Source of the DNA: an uncultured Prevotellaceae bacterium
Lineage (GTDB): Bacteria > Bacteroidota > Bacteroidia > Bacteroidales > Bacteroidaceae
Assembly: GCA_902782305.1 (NCBI GenBank)
Contig: CACZMV010000003.1
Span: forward strand, 39,769 to 103,768
Length of the DNA: 64,000 nt
Direction: 5' to 3'
Shown: positions 52,911-61,059 of the stretch, piece by piece
Numbering within the stretch: position 1 is the first letter of the stretch
Layout: each line of letters begins with the position of its first letter
Program-made: the position numbers and the translations under genes
The notes under the pieces: model-generated
What the model was told of the DNA's origin: nothing
Seen by the model: the letters and a program-made list of their open reading frames with translations, nothing else
Database searches by the model: none

Positions 52911-53922
52911 CGACATCATTGATAGAATAAAGCTCCCTTTCCGTAAGGAGAAGGAGCTTTTTTCAGCTCTCTATGATATTTTGGGTTTCTATCCCCACAA
53001 TATCAACCTCTACAAGCAAGCACTACTCCATAAAAGTGCTTCCAAGCGCAATGAGAAAGGACGTCCTGTTAACAATGAGCGACTGGAGTTCTTGGGCGAT
53101 GCTATCTTGGATGCTGTAGTGGGTGATATCGTGTTCCGTCATTTTGAGGGCAAGCGCGAGGGTTTTCTGACCAATACCCGTTCAAAACTCGTTAGTCGTG
53201 ATACCTTAGGCAAACTGGCTAAGGAGATGGGCATTGGCGAACTCATCAAGTCGGCAGGTCATAATACCTCCCACAATAGCTATATGAATGGCAATGCCTT
53301 TGAGGCATTGGTAGGCGCCATCTATCTGGATCGAGGCTATGATGCCTGTATGCGATTCATGGAAAAGCGCATTCTGGCTCATCTGATTAATATAGATAAG
53401 GTGGCCTACAAGGAGGTTAACTTCAAGTCGAAGCTGTTGGAGTGGAGCCAGAAGAACCGCGTCAAGATGGAGTTCCGCGAGATCAAACAAGAGCGTGACG
53501 AGAACAAGAGTCCTGTTTTCACCACCCAGGTGTTCATCGAAGGACTGGAAGGTTGTGTGGGTACGGGCTATTCCAAGAAGGAGAGTCAGCAGAATGCTTC
53601 TAAGGATACTCTACAGCGTCTGCGTCGTGAGCCTCAGTTCATCGATGCGGTCTTTGCTGCCAAGGCGGATCGTACCAAGATGGAAGAAGAACCCGTGATG
53701 TGTGTCCCAGATCCAGAGCAGGAACAGCAGAACTTCATCATCGAGCAGGAGCCCGAAGTCCCTGCTGTTCAGTATGTTGCGAAAAATCCTCAACCAACCA
53801 AGGAGGAAAAAACAGAACAGGACGACGACTTCTCTCTTGATGATATCACAGCCACACCTCGTGCAAAAACCCGCGAGGAAATCATAGCCGAGGCCGAGGC
53901 TGCTGCCTTTGCAGAAGCCTGA
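52900..53922 (+). CDS. rnc: Ribonuclease III with long acidic C-terminal extension
   Basis: 340 residues, about 90 longer than usual. It cleaves double-stranded RNA in rRNA maturation and mRNA decay. The catalytic motif is NERLEFLGDAILDAVVGD and the second metal site NAFEALVGAIYLDRGYD; a double-stranded RNA-binding domain follows (about 175-245, FTTQVFIEGLEGCVGTGYSKKESQQNASKDTL). Residues about 255-340 are an acidic low-complexity tail with short basic pieces (TPRAKTREEIIAEAEAA). Overlaps fabF by 11 bp, which suggests translational coupling. Confidence 0.94.
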   Translation: MWVNDIIDRIKLPFRKEKELFSALYDILGFYPHNINLYKQALLHKSASKRNEKGRPVNNERLEFLGDAILDAVVGDIVFRHFEGKREGFLTNTRSKLVSRDTLGKLAKEMGIGELIKSAGHNTSHNSYMNGNAFEALVGAIYLDRGYDACMRFMEKRILAHLINIDKVAYKEVNFKSKLLEWSQKNRVKMEFREIKQERDENKSPVFTTQVFIEGLEGCVGTGYSKKESQQNASKDTLQRLRREPQFIDAVFAAKADRTKMEEEPVMCVPDPEQEQQNFIIEQEPEVPAVQYVAKNPQPTKEEKTEQDDDFSLDDITATPRAKTREEIIAEAEAAAFAEA

Positions 53923-53981
53923 TAGCTGGAAAAAAGGTCTGGAAGGATAAAAAATCGGGTTTTGCCAGTCGCTCGAATATA

Positions 53982-54037
53982 TAAGGGCGGGTGCTCCAAG
54001 ATATAAGGGCGCCCGCCCTTATTAATGTGGGCGGGCG
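53982..54037. terminator. GC-rich double-hairpin element after rnc
   Basis: TAAGGGCGGGTGC (53982-53994) pairs with GCGCCCGCCCTTA (54009-54021, one wobble). The centre CGCCCGCCC (54010-54018) can instead pair perfectly with GGGCGGGCG (54029-54037). Much richer in G and C than its surroundings. Lies between rnc and the convergent serpin gene. Confidence 0.7.
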
Positions 54038-54143
54038 GCCGAATCAGGTTGCATCCTATGTTTTTTCCTGCTACTACGTTATTCTTTCCTTGTTCCCTCG
54101 GGTCTTTTCCCCTGTTTTCCTTAATACTAAATGCAGGAACTAT

Positions 54144-55466
54144 TCAGATGCCGGTAAACTTTCCTACAAAGAGGATAACGCCAGAGGATGCTTCGCTGAT
54201 AACATAGACGAAGGGACGATTGGCGTGGAAAGTAGCCTTAGGGTATTCTTGTGGGCCTACAGTAGACAAATCCATCCCGGCAACGGTTACCGCAGCGGCT
54301 TCCGAGCCTTCCTCGTTAACCTTAATCTTTGCCTTTTGCCGCATCATCGAGATATAGAGGTTTCTATCTTCACACATGTTGGGTATTTCTGCAAAGTCTG
54401 AGTCGAAGGCCAGCTTGATACCCATCTTCTGCATCAGTCCTACAAGTCCATTCTTAACGTCTAGTTCGTCCGTATCTGATGCCGTTTCGAAGCGTGGCAG
54501 CTTCAGATCTACCTCATAGCCTTGGTAAAAGTTGCCTCCTGTTTCACACCATCCACGGTTATTCACTACGCTGCTTTGTGCCACCAGTTTAATGAGGTCG
54601 TCAATGGTTGCCCCTTCTTCTGGCAGCAATACTGTCATGTTCCATAGACCAGAGCCATAGGGTAGGATAACAGCAGAGTAGGTGTTGGTTTTCAGATAGC
54701 TAATCAGCACGTTCTGGTGCATCATGGGGAGTGTGGTGCTGCCTTTCTCTGTGGTAAAGGTTTCTTCCTTCGTATTCTTTGGGTCGAACTTCGAAGCCCA
54801 GTCAGCCTTGAAGTAGATGGCATTCAGCAGATACGATACCATATAAGGATTTACCTCATCCAGAATTTTAGGAATCATGCCCTTTGTCTTGTCGTTACAC
54901 CATCCGTTGATGTGCTCAAGCGTTTGTGGCGATGAGAAGTCGAGTGCTTCAGCCTTTGCATTGTAATAGTTCTGCATATCCTGCTGGAACTGTTGTTTCA
55001 AGGTATAGTCCTTATTCAGGAAGATGGCATTGGCAATATCTAGCGTCACCTTATTATCTACTTTTGGCAGGCCCTCTATCAACTTCTTGCAATAGTCGTT
55101 CACCGCCTTGATGCCACCTTTGTGGAAGCCTAAGGTCTGCTCCAGTTCTTTCTCAGTATATCCTGTGGCAGCGTCGTTCACCATCCCTAATACATAGGTG
55201 ATGCTGAGTGGTGAGTAGATAAAGCTCTTGCCACTCTGGTCCACCTCGTTCACCGTCTTCAGGAAGTTCAGCGTGAACTGGTTGTTGTCATTGGCAAACA
55301 CTTTCTGTTCTGCCGTCATCTGGATGGGTTGTGGTTCTGACAGCATGTAGACAATTTTCTTGGATTCTCCCAAATCCTCCTCTTCAGTAGCTGACGATGA
55401 GGAGCACGACAGCATGAAGCTGCTTGTTGCCATTAAGATAAATGCAGATAAAAGACTTTTTTTCAT
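54144..55466 (-). CDS. Serpin (serine protease inhibitor) lipoprotein
   Basis: 440 residues from ATG 55466. N-terminal lipoprotein signal MKKSLLSAFILMATSSFMLSC (Cys21), then an acidic linker and a serpin fold: SPLSITYVLGMVNDAATG, ANAIFLNKDY, LNAIYFKADWASKF, and C-terminal FHANRPFVYVISEASSGVILFVGKFTG. The hinge of the reactive loop, KVNEEGSEAAAVTVAG, has the small residues that inhibitory serpins need; the P1 residue is near Ser in DLSTVG. It would trap host or competitor serine proteases at the cell surface. The -7 box TACCTTTG is on the minus strand at 55500-55507. Serpins are rather rare in bacteria. Confidence 0.93.
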   Translation of the reverse strand: MKKSLLSAFILMATSSFMLSCSSSSATEEEDLGESKKIVYMLSEPQPIQMTAEQKVFANDNNQFTLNFLKTVNEVDQSGKSFIYSPLSITYVLGMVNDAATGYTEKELEQTLGFHKGGIKAVNDYCKKLIEGLPKVDNKVTLDIANAIFLNKDYTLKQQFQQDMQNYYNAKAEALDFSSPQTLEHINGWCNDKTKGMIPKILDEVNPYMVSYLLNAIYFKADWASKFDPKNTKEETFTTEKGSTTLPMMHQNVLISYLKTNTYSAVILPYGSGLWNMTVLLPEEGATIDDLIKLVAQSSVVNNRGWCETGGNFYQGYEVDLKLPRFETASDTDELDVKNGLVGLMQKMGIKLAFDSDFAEIPNMCEDRNLYISMMRQKAKIKVNEEGSEAAAVTVAGMDLSTVGPQEYPKATFHANRPFVYVISEASSGVILFVGKFTGI

Positions 55467-55612
55467 ATTCGTTTCTATTTTGTTTCTGCCTTTAGAATGC
55501 AAAGGTAATCATAATCTTGTATGATAATGCGTTAAAGAATATAAAAAATAAGTGAAACTATACAAGATTTGCGTATTTTTGGATTATTAAAGTAGAACGC
55601 CAAAAAAAGGAA

Positions 55613-56158
55613 ATGGTCAGTCAACTCGTTGAGCGCATACGGCAGAAAGACCAAAGGGCGATGAGCCAGCTCTATCAGCTATACGTTGAAGAGCTCTCAT
55701 CGGTCTGCTACCGGTATGTGCCTTCTGAGGACGATGCTAAGGATGTGCTACAGAACAGTTTCGTGAAGATATTCACGTCGATACCAACCTTCGAATACAG
55801 AAATGAGAGTGCCTTCAAGGCGTGGATGAAACAGGTAGTAGCCAACGAGGCACTTGCGTTTTTGAGAAACAGAAAGAAGCTGCTGTTTGTAGAACAGGAC
55901 CAGACAGCTGACGAGGCAGATGAGGAAAGCGCAAGCCCTGATACAGAGCGGATTTCACCCGACGAGCTACACCAGCTTATCAGCGAACTGCCCGACGGAT
56001 ATAGAATGGTGTTAAACCTCTACGTGTTTGAGAACTACTCCCATCGGCAGATAGCCAGCCTGTTAGGCATCAAGGAAAGTACCTCAGCCTCTCAACTCTA
56101 TTACGCAAAGAAGCTATTGGCAAAGAGAATCAAGGATTTAACTAAGGACAAGCAATGA
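55613..56158 (+). CDS. ECF-type RNA polymerase sigma factor
   Basis: 181 residues with region 2 (MSQLYQLYVEELSSVCYRYV and DDAKDVLQNSFVKIF) and region 4 (LPDGYRMVLNLYVFENYSHRQIASLLGIKESTSASQLYYAKKLL). It directs polymerase to a small regulon. Its TGA overlaps the start of the next gene (ATGA, 56155-56158), so the two are coupled. A TATTTTTG box lies at 55574-55581. The protein just downstream is a likely anti-sigma partner. Confidence 0.93.
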   Translation: MVSQLVERIRQKDQRAMSQLYQLYVEELSSVCYRYVPSEDDAKDVLQNSFVKIFTSIPTFEYRNESAFKAWMKQVVANEALAFLRNRKKLLFVEQDQTADEADEESASPDTERISPDELHQLISELPDGYRMVLNLYVFENYSHRQIASLLGIKESTSASQLYYAKKLLAKRIKDLTKDKQ

Positions 56159-57327
56159 AAGAAAACTGGACAACCGATATGAAGCAAAAGCTGGAGGGTC
56201 ACAAAATGGCTCCGCCTGCCGGACTGTGGGAGGGCATCAGCAGCGAGATGGGTCTTCAGGAGAATCCAGTCTCTAAAACTGTTACTATCAGGCTTTGGCA
56301 TTGGATAGTTGCTGCTATGCTCTTAGCCCTCGTAGGATTCTTTGCCCTTTATCAGTTTCCTCAGGATGAATCGTTCCCTCAGGTTGCTCAAACACTTCAG
56401 GAGCAAGAGCCTCCTATGATGAAAACAGAAAGTGGTGATAACCAACCATTGGCACTTGCTGACAGTCCTCAACGTAATCACACCCAGTTTTCTCCAAAAA
56501 TAGCAGAAGATACAACTCCGCAGGATGCAGAGGAAACAGCATCTCAGCAGGTTGCGGAGGAAACAGCATCTCAACAGGTTGCAAAAGAATCATCAGCCAA
56601 GCAGGTTGCAGAAGAAACACCCCAGCAGACTTCTGTAGTGACCCATCGTCAACAACATTCAGAAGAACAACATTATACAGCCCATCATCCAACCAAACAA
56701 CTCTCAGCCTCTAAGGCTGACAACCAATGGTCTGTCGGACTGAACGCCTCGGGTGGATTGTTGGCCTCTGTAGGTAAAAGCAGCATGGGGCAGAGTTATG
56801 TGTATGATGATGAATATTATGATCTTGGTGTGAATGGTAATATTCAGCCAATTCCCTCCTCTACGACATACGATGTTGAGGCAAAACATCGTATGCCTGT
56901 CACCTTGGGACTTAGTGTGCATTATCAGTTGAATGCCTGCTTGGCATTGCTGACAGGTGTCAACTATACCTATCTTTATTCAGAGTTCAGCAAACCCCTC
57001 TATCCCAACGTCTATAGAGAACAGAAGTTGCACTATCTGGGTGTACCAGTAGGTCTCTCGTGGCAGTTCTGGAAAACGAGTGGTTTCAGCTTTTATCTCT
57101 CAGGTTCTGCCATGCTTCAGAAGTGTCTGAACGAAAAGCCCTGGCAATGGTCTGTCAATGCCTCCGCAGGTGCAGAATATGCCATAACGCCCCTGTTGGG
57201 TCTTTACCTGCAACCCTCGTTGGGCTATTATTTTCACGACGGCACCTCTTTCGAACATTATTATAAAGAACACCCCTTGGCGCCTTCTATCGAATTTGGT
57301 CTCCGTCTGCACCTTTCAGGCAAGTGA
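56155..57327 (+). CDS. Membrane protein with cytoplasmic head, repeat linker and outer-membrane-type beta domain
   Basis: 390 residues. Residues 1-45 are cytoplasmic and resemble the short anti-sigma heads of Bacteroidota ECF systems (TTDMKQKLEGHKMAPPAGLWEGI). One membrane span is at about 46-66 (LWHWIVAAMLLALVGFFAL). The periplasmic linker has a 9-residue repeat (AEETASQQV type) coded by 27-bp units. Residues about 185-390 are beta-rich with aromatic ends (SVGLNASGG ... FGLRLHL), like a porin-type beta domain. It overlaps the sigma gene by 4 bp and may hold the sigma factor and read an outer-membrane signal. Family not certain. Confidence 0.7.
   Translation: MKENWTTDMKQKLEGHKMAPPAGLWEGISSEMGLQENPVSKTVTIRLWHWIVAAMLLALVGFFALYQFPQDESFPQVAQTLQEQEPPMMKTESGDNQPLALADSPQRNHTQFSPKIAEDTTPQDAEETASQQVAEETASQQVAKESSAKQVAEETPQQTSVVTHRQQHSEEQHYTAHHPTKQLSASKADNQWSVGLNASGGLLASVGKSSMGQSYVYDDEYYDLGVNGNIQPIPSSTTYDVEAKHRMPVTLGLSVHYQLNACLALLTGVNYTYLYSEFSKPLYPNVYREQKLHYLGVPVGLSWQFWKTSGFSFYLSGSAMLQKCLNEKPWQWSVNASAGAEYAITPLLGLYLQPSLGYYFHDGTSFEHYYKEHPLAPSIEFGLRLHLSGK
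56527..56634. repeat. Four 27-bp tandem repeats coding AEETASQQV-type units
   Basis: Units at 56527-56553, 56554-56580, 56581-56607 and 56608-56634; the first two are nearly identical, the others more diverged. The 27-bp length keeps the reading frame, so copy number could change without a frameshift. Confidence 0.75.
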
Positions 57328-57417
57328 TAGGAGGACAGAAGGGTAATGATGCAAACCTTCTGATAGACTTATTATATAAAAAAATGTAATTTCTTCATCC
57401 GTTACGATGGTTTTGTG

Positions 57418-57425
57418 TAATTTTG
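57418..57425 (+). promoter_or_regulatory. -7 box of the GH3 gene
   Basis: TAATTTTG 21 nt before the ATG at 57447. Confidence 0.55.
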
Positions 57426-57446
57426 CAAGCAAAATTTCGCAACAAC

Positions 57447-58955
57447 ATGAGTTTTACTCAGATTATAAGAAAGGTTTTTGAGCCCCGTCAGAAGGCTTTG
57501 GAGAAGCATCAGAGTGGGGGAGAGGCATTGCAACGCGCAGTGCTGGAACATTTGATCCATACTGCAAAGGATACCGAATATGGGCGAGAACACGGTTTTG
57601 CCACCACTAAGGGTTATGAGGATTTTGTGAAATACAATCCTGTCAATACCTATGAGGAGTTGAAGGGTCAGATAGACCGTATGCGTCATGGTGAGCGCAA
57701 TATCCTTTGGCCTGGTCGTGTAAAGTGGTATGCCAAGTCGAGTGGTACCACCAATGATAAGTCGAAATTCATCCCTGTCAGCGATGAAGGCCTGCAGAAG
57801 ATTCATTATGCGGGTGGTTTCGACTCCGTAGCGCTTTATCTTCGCAATAATCCCAATTCGAGACTGTTCGATGGGCGTGCGCTGATTCTGGGTGGCAGTC
57901 ATGCTCCCAACTATAACCTGCCTGGTTCCTTGGTGGGCGACCTCTCAGCCATCTTGATTGAGAACATCAATCCTTTGGCAAACCTGATTCGTGTACCTAA
58001 GAAGGAAACAGCGCTGATTTCCGATTTTGAAATCAAGCGAGAGCGCATAGCCCGCGAGGCGATGAACAAAAACGTCACCAACATCAGTGGTGTACCTTCG
58101 TGGATGCTCTCCGTCTTGAACTGCATGATGGAAATCACAGGTAAGACGCATCTGGAGGAGGTTTGGCCGAACCTAGAGGTCTTCTTCCATGGTGGTGTGG
58201 CCTTTACGCCTTATCGTAAGCAGTATGAACAGCTGATTACCTCGCCCAACATGCATTATATGGAGACCTATAATGCTTCTGAAGGTTTCTTCGGATTACA
58301 GGACGACCCTGCCGACAAGGCCATGTTGCTGATGTTGGACTATGGGGTGTTCTATGAGTTCCAAGAGCTCAACGGAGAAGGCACAGAGAACAAGATAGTG
58401 CCACTATGGGGTGTTGAGAAAGACAAGAACTACGCCATGCTGATTTCCACTTCGTGTGGCTTGTGGCGCTATATGATAGGCGATACCATCCGCTTCACCT
58501 CTACCAATCCTTATAAGTTCGTCATCTCTGGACGCACCAAGAGCTTTATCAATGCTTTTGGCGAAGAACTGATCGTCGACAATGCCGAGCAGGGACTGGC
58601 CTATGCCTGTGAACAGACGGGTGCAGAGGTCTTGGAATACACAGCTGCTCCAGTCTTTATGGATGCCAATGCCAAGTGTCGCCACCAATGGGTTATTGAG
58701 TTCTCCAAGTCGCCGAACGACTTGGCACAGTTTGCCCGTTTGCTGGATCAGCGGTTGCAGCAGGTAAATAGCGACTATGAGGCCAAGCGATATAAGGACA
58801 TCACGTTGCAACCCCTGGAACTCATAGAGGCTCGTAAGGGACTCTTCAACGACTGGCTCAAGCAGCGTGGCAAGTTAGGTGGACAGCATAAGGTGCCTCG
58901 ACTCAGTAACACCCGTGAACATATTGACCAACTTCTCAAACTAAATGAGAAATGA
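57447..58955 (+). CDS. GH3 auxin-responsive-promoter family protein
   Basis: 502 residues, an ANL-type adenylating enzyme fold that in plants joins acids to amino acids. Features: AKSSGTTNDKSKFIPVS (nucleotide-binding P-loop), YNASEGFFGLQ, GDTIRFTSTNPYKFVISGRTKSFINAFGEELI. Homologues are common in Bacteroidota but their acyl substrate is unknown. The start is taken at ATG 57447; a TTG in the -7 box is rejected. Its stop overlaps the start of the Ig-like lipoprotein gene (ATGA, 58952-58955), an arrangement that suggests joint function. Confidence 0.88.
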   Translation: MSFTQIIRKVFEPRQKALEKHQSGGEALQRAVLEHLIHTAKDTEYGREHGFATTKGYEDFVKYNPVNTYEELKGQIDRMRHGERNILWPGRVKWYAKSSGTTNDKSKFIPVSDEGLQKIHYAGGFDSVALYLRNNPNSRLFDGRALILGGSHAPNYNLPGSLVGDLSAILIENINPLANLIRVPKKETALISDFEIKRERIAREAMNKNVTNISGVPSWMLSVLNCMMEITGKTHLEEVWPNLEVFFHGGVAFTPYRKQYEQLITSPNMHYMETYNASEGFFGLQDDPADKAMLLMLDYGVFYEFQELNGEGTENKIVPLWGVEKDKNYAMLISTSCGLWRYMIGDTIRFTSTNPYKFVISGRTKSFINAFGEELIVDNAEQGLAYACEQTGAEVLEYTAAPVFMDANAKCRHQWVIEFSKSPNDLAQFARLLDQRLQQVNSDYEAKRYKDITLQPLELIEARKGLFNDWLKQRGKLGGQHKVPRLSNTREHIDQLLKLNEK

Positions 58956-59089
58956 GTAATGAGAAATTAGAAGTGAAAATGATAAATGAGAAAATGAAAA
59001 GCCTAAGAAAGAGGTTTATGACAATGAGAACATTAATGAAAATGCTGTGTATTGCATTTCTCATTCCTCATTTCTCATTTCTCATTTCG
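58945..59089. repeat. Inverted heptamer arrays around the start of the Ig-like lipoprotein gene
   Basis: Upstream arm 58945-58979: ATGAGAA, ATGAGTA, ATGAGAA, ATTAGAA, GTGAAAA. Downstream arm 59055-59089: CATTTCT, CATTCCT, CATTTCT, CATTTCT, CATTTCG. The arms are complementary in type; the second codes LIPHFSFLISSC, the hydrophobic signal and lipobox. Confidence 0.75.
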
Positions 59090-60985
59090 AGTTGTGCTCG
59101 TATGGGCCAGCCCGATGGTGGATGGTATGACGACGATCCGCCTCGTGTGCTTTATAGTACACCAGCAGAGCAGGCTACCAATGTGACTGCGAAGAAGATG
59201 ACCATCTATTTCGATGAGTTCATCAAGCTGGCTGACCCCACGCAGAATGTCATTGTTTCGCCTCCACAACTGGAGATGCCGGAAATCAAGGCAACGGGAA
59301 AGAAGATCGTGATAGAGTTGCAGGACACGCTGATACCCAACACCACTTATACGGTTGACTTCAGTGATGCTATTACAGATAACAATGAAGACAACCCATT
59401 GGGTAATTATACCTATACCTTCTCGACGGGCGAACAGATTGATACCTTCGAGGTGTCGGGCTATGTGATAGATGCTTCTAATCTCGAGCCTGTAAAGGGC
59501 ATCAGCGTAGGTCTTTATGCCGATTTGGCCGACTCGGCTTTCCGCACAAAACCTTTGCTCCGCATTGCCCGCACGGATGGTAGCGGTCATTTCTGCATTC
59601 GTGGTGTAGCCCCTGGTGAGTATCGTGTCTATGCTTTGCAGGATATGGATGGTAACTATATGTTTACCCAGAAGAGTGAGATGATAGCTTTCACGCATCA
59701 GACCTACTCGCCCTATGCCAAGCCAGACACTCGTCAAGATACTATTTGGCGCGACACTTTGCACATTGATAATATCCTGCAAGTGCCTTACACCCATTTC
59801 TATCCCGATGATATTGTGATGATGGCCTTCCAGGAGATACAGAGTGACCGTTATCTGCTGAAGACGGAGCGTAAGGAGCCAGACCGTATTGGTGTTTATT
59901 TCAGTTATGGCAATCCGCAACTGCCCATCCTGCGTGGATTGAATTTCGATGCCGATTCTGCCTTTATCTTAGAAACAACTCCTAAACAGGACACCCTGAC
60001 TTACTGGTTGCGCGACACGATGCTGGTCAATAAAGACACGCTGGAACTGTCGATGGAGTATCTGATGACGGATACTCTGGGTCAATTGGTTACGCAGATA
60101 GATACGATAGAACTGGTAGCAAAGACCCCTTACGCCAAGCGACTCAAGGCCAAGCAGAAAGAGATAGAGGAGTGGCAGAAGGAACAGGACAAGAAAAAGA
60201 AGAACGAAGAGCCCTACGACAGCATTTTCCCACCAAAACCACTTGAGATAAAGTATGAGGTGTCGCAATCGATGGACCCCAACCGCAGTGTGTTCTTCGA
60301 ATCGCCAACGCCTTTGGCCCATCTAGATACAGCAGCCATTCATCTCTATTCCCAGATAGACTCGATGTGGTATCGTGCGCCCTATGAGTTCCACCGTTGC
60401 GACTCGATGTTACGGCGCTATGAAATGGTGGTCGATTGGCATCCAGATACGGAGTATAGTCTGGAAATCGACTCAGCCGCCTTTATAGATATCTATGGAC
60501 TAGCCTCCAAGCCTCATAAGGATGGTATTAAGGTGAAGTCGCTCGATGCTTATGCCACCCTACAGATGCAGATGAGTGGACTTAACGAGAAGCATATCAT
60601 AGCCCAGTTGCTCGATGGTAGCGACAAGGTGGTGCAGGAGGCTCAGATGGAAAGCGATGGTGCTGCCCAGTTCTATTATGTCAGCCCAGGCACTTACTAT
60701 ATGCGTGCCTTTGTCGACCGCAACGAGAATGGGGTATGGGATACGGGCGACTATGATGCCGACCTGCAACCAGAGGATGTGTACTACTATCCTCGTGAGA
60801 TAGAAGCTAAGGAGAAGTTTGATATGACCTTACAGTGGAATCTGACGGAGCGTAAGCGCAACCAGCAGAAGCCTTCTAAGATTATCAAGCAACAGCCTGA
60901 CAAGGAGAAGAAGCGCAAGCAGAACCGTAATGCTGAGCGTGCTCGTCAGTTAGGAATAGAATATGTGAAACGTGCTGCGCACTAG
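58952..60985 (+). CDS. Ig-like (Big_5 type) domain lipoprotein
   Basis: 677 residues from the ATGA overlap with the GH3 gene. The true signal starts further in (MTMRTLMKMLCIAFLI); lipobox LISSC, after which comes ARMGQPDGGWYDDDPP, and a first Ig-like domain (YSTPAEQATNVTAKKMTIYFDEFIKL ... TYTVDFSDAITDNNEDN). A carboxypeptidase-regulatory-like domain follows (VSGYVIDASNLEPVKGISVGLYA), then a lysine-rich region (KAKQKEIEEWQKEQDKKKK) and more beta domains. A surface or periplasmic scaffold in the same unit as GH3; function unknown. C-terminal tail is basic. Confidence 0.8.
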   Translation: MSNEKLEVKMINEKMKSLRKRFMTMRTLMKMLCIAFLIPHFSFLISSCARMGQPDGGWYDDDPPRVLYSTPAEQATNVTAKKMTIYFDEFIKLADPTQNVIVSPPQLEMPEIKATGKKIVIELQDTLIPNTTYTVDFSDAITDNNEDNPLGNYTYTFSTGEQIDTFEVSGYVIDASNLEPVKGISVGLYADLADSAFRTKPLLRIARTDGSGHFCIRGVAPGEYRVYALQDMDGNYMFTQKSEMIAFTHQTYSPYAKPDTRQDTIWRDTLHIDNILQVPYTHFYPDDIVMMAFQEIQSDRYLLKTERKEPDRIGVYFSYGNPQLPILRGLNFDADSAFILETTPKQDTLTYWLRDTMLVNKDTLELSMEYLMTDTLGQLVTQIDTIELVAKTPYAKRLKAKQKEIEEWQKEQDKKKKNEEPYDSIFPPKPLEIKYEVSQSMDPNRSVFFESPTPLAHLDTAAIHLYSQIDSMWYRAPYEFHRCDSMLRRYEMVVDWHPDTEYSLEIDSAAFIDIYGLASKPHKDGIKVKSLDAYATLQMQMSGLNEKHIIAQLLDGSDKVVQEAQMESDGAAQFYYVSPGTYYMRAFVDRNENGVWDTGDYDADLQPEDVYYYPREIEAKEKFDMTLQWNLTERKRNQQKPSKIIKQQPDKEKKRKQNRNAERARQLGIEYVKRAAH

Positions 60986-61053
60986 TGAACAGTGCGCTCG
61001 ACCTATGGTCGCTTTGACCTTGGTCAAAGAATAGTGAACAGTGAAAAGTAATA
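60984..61053. repeat. Heptamer repeats and palindrome before the DUF3108 gene
   Basis: AGTGAACAGTG at 60984-60994; a palindrome CTTTGACC-TT-GGTCAAAG at 61012-61029; then AGTGAAC, AGTGAAA, AGTAATA at 61033-61053. The matching inverted arm is inside the DUF3108 gene (61125-61152). Confidence 0.7.
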
Positions 61054-61059
61054 AGAGAT

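Noticed and set aside
59075-59920. 281-codon frame opposite the Ig-like lipoprotein gene
   Set aside because: Overlaps a gene with clear signal peptide and Ig-like domain; product has no family features.
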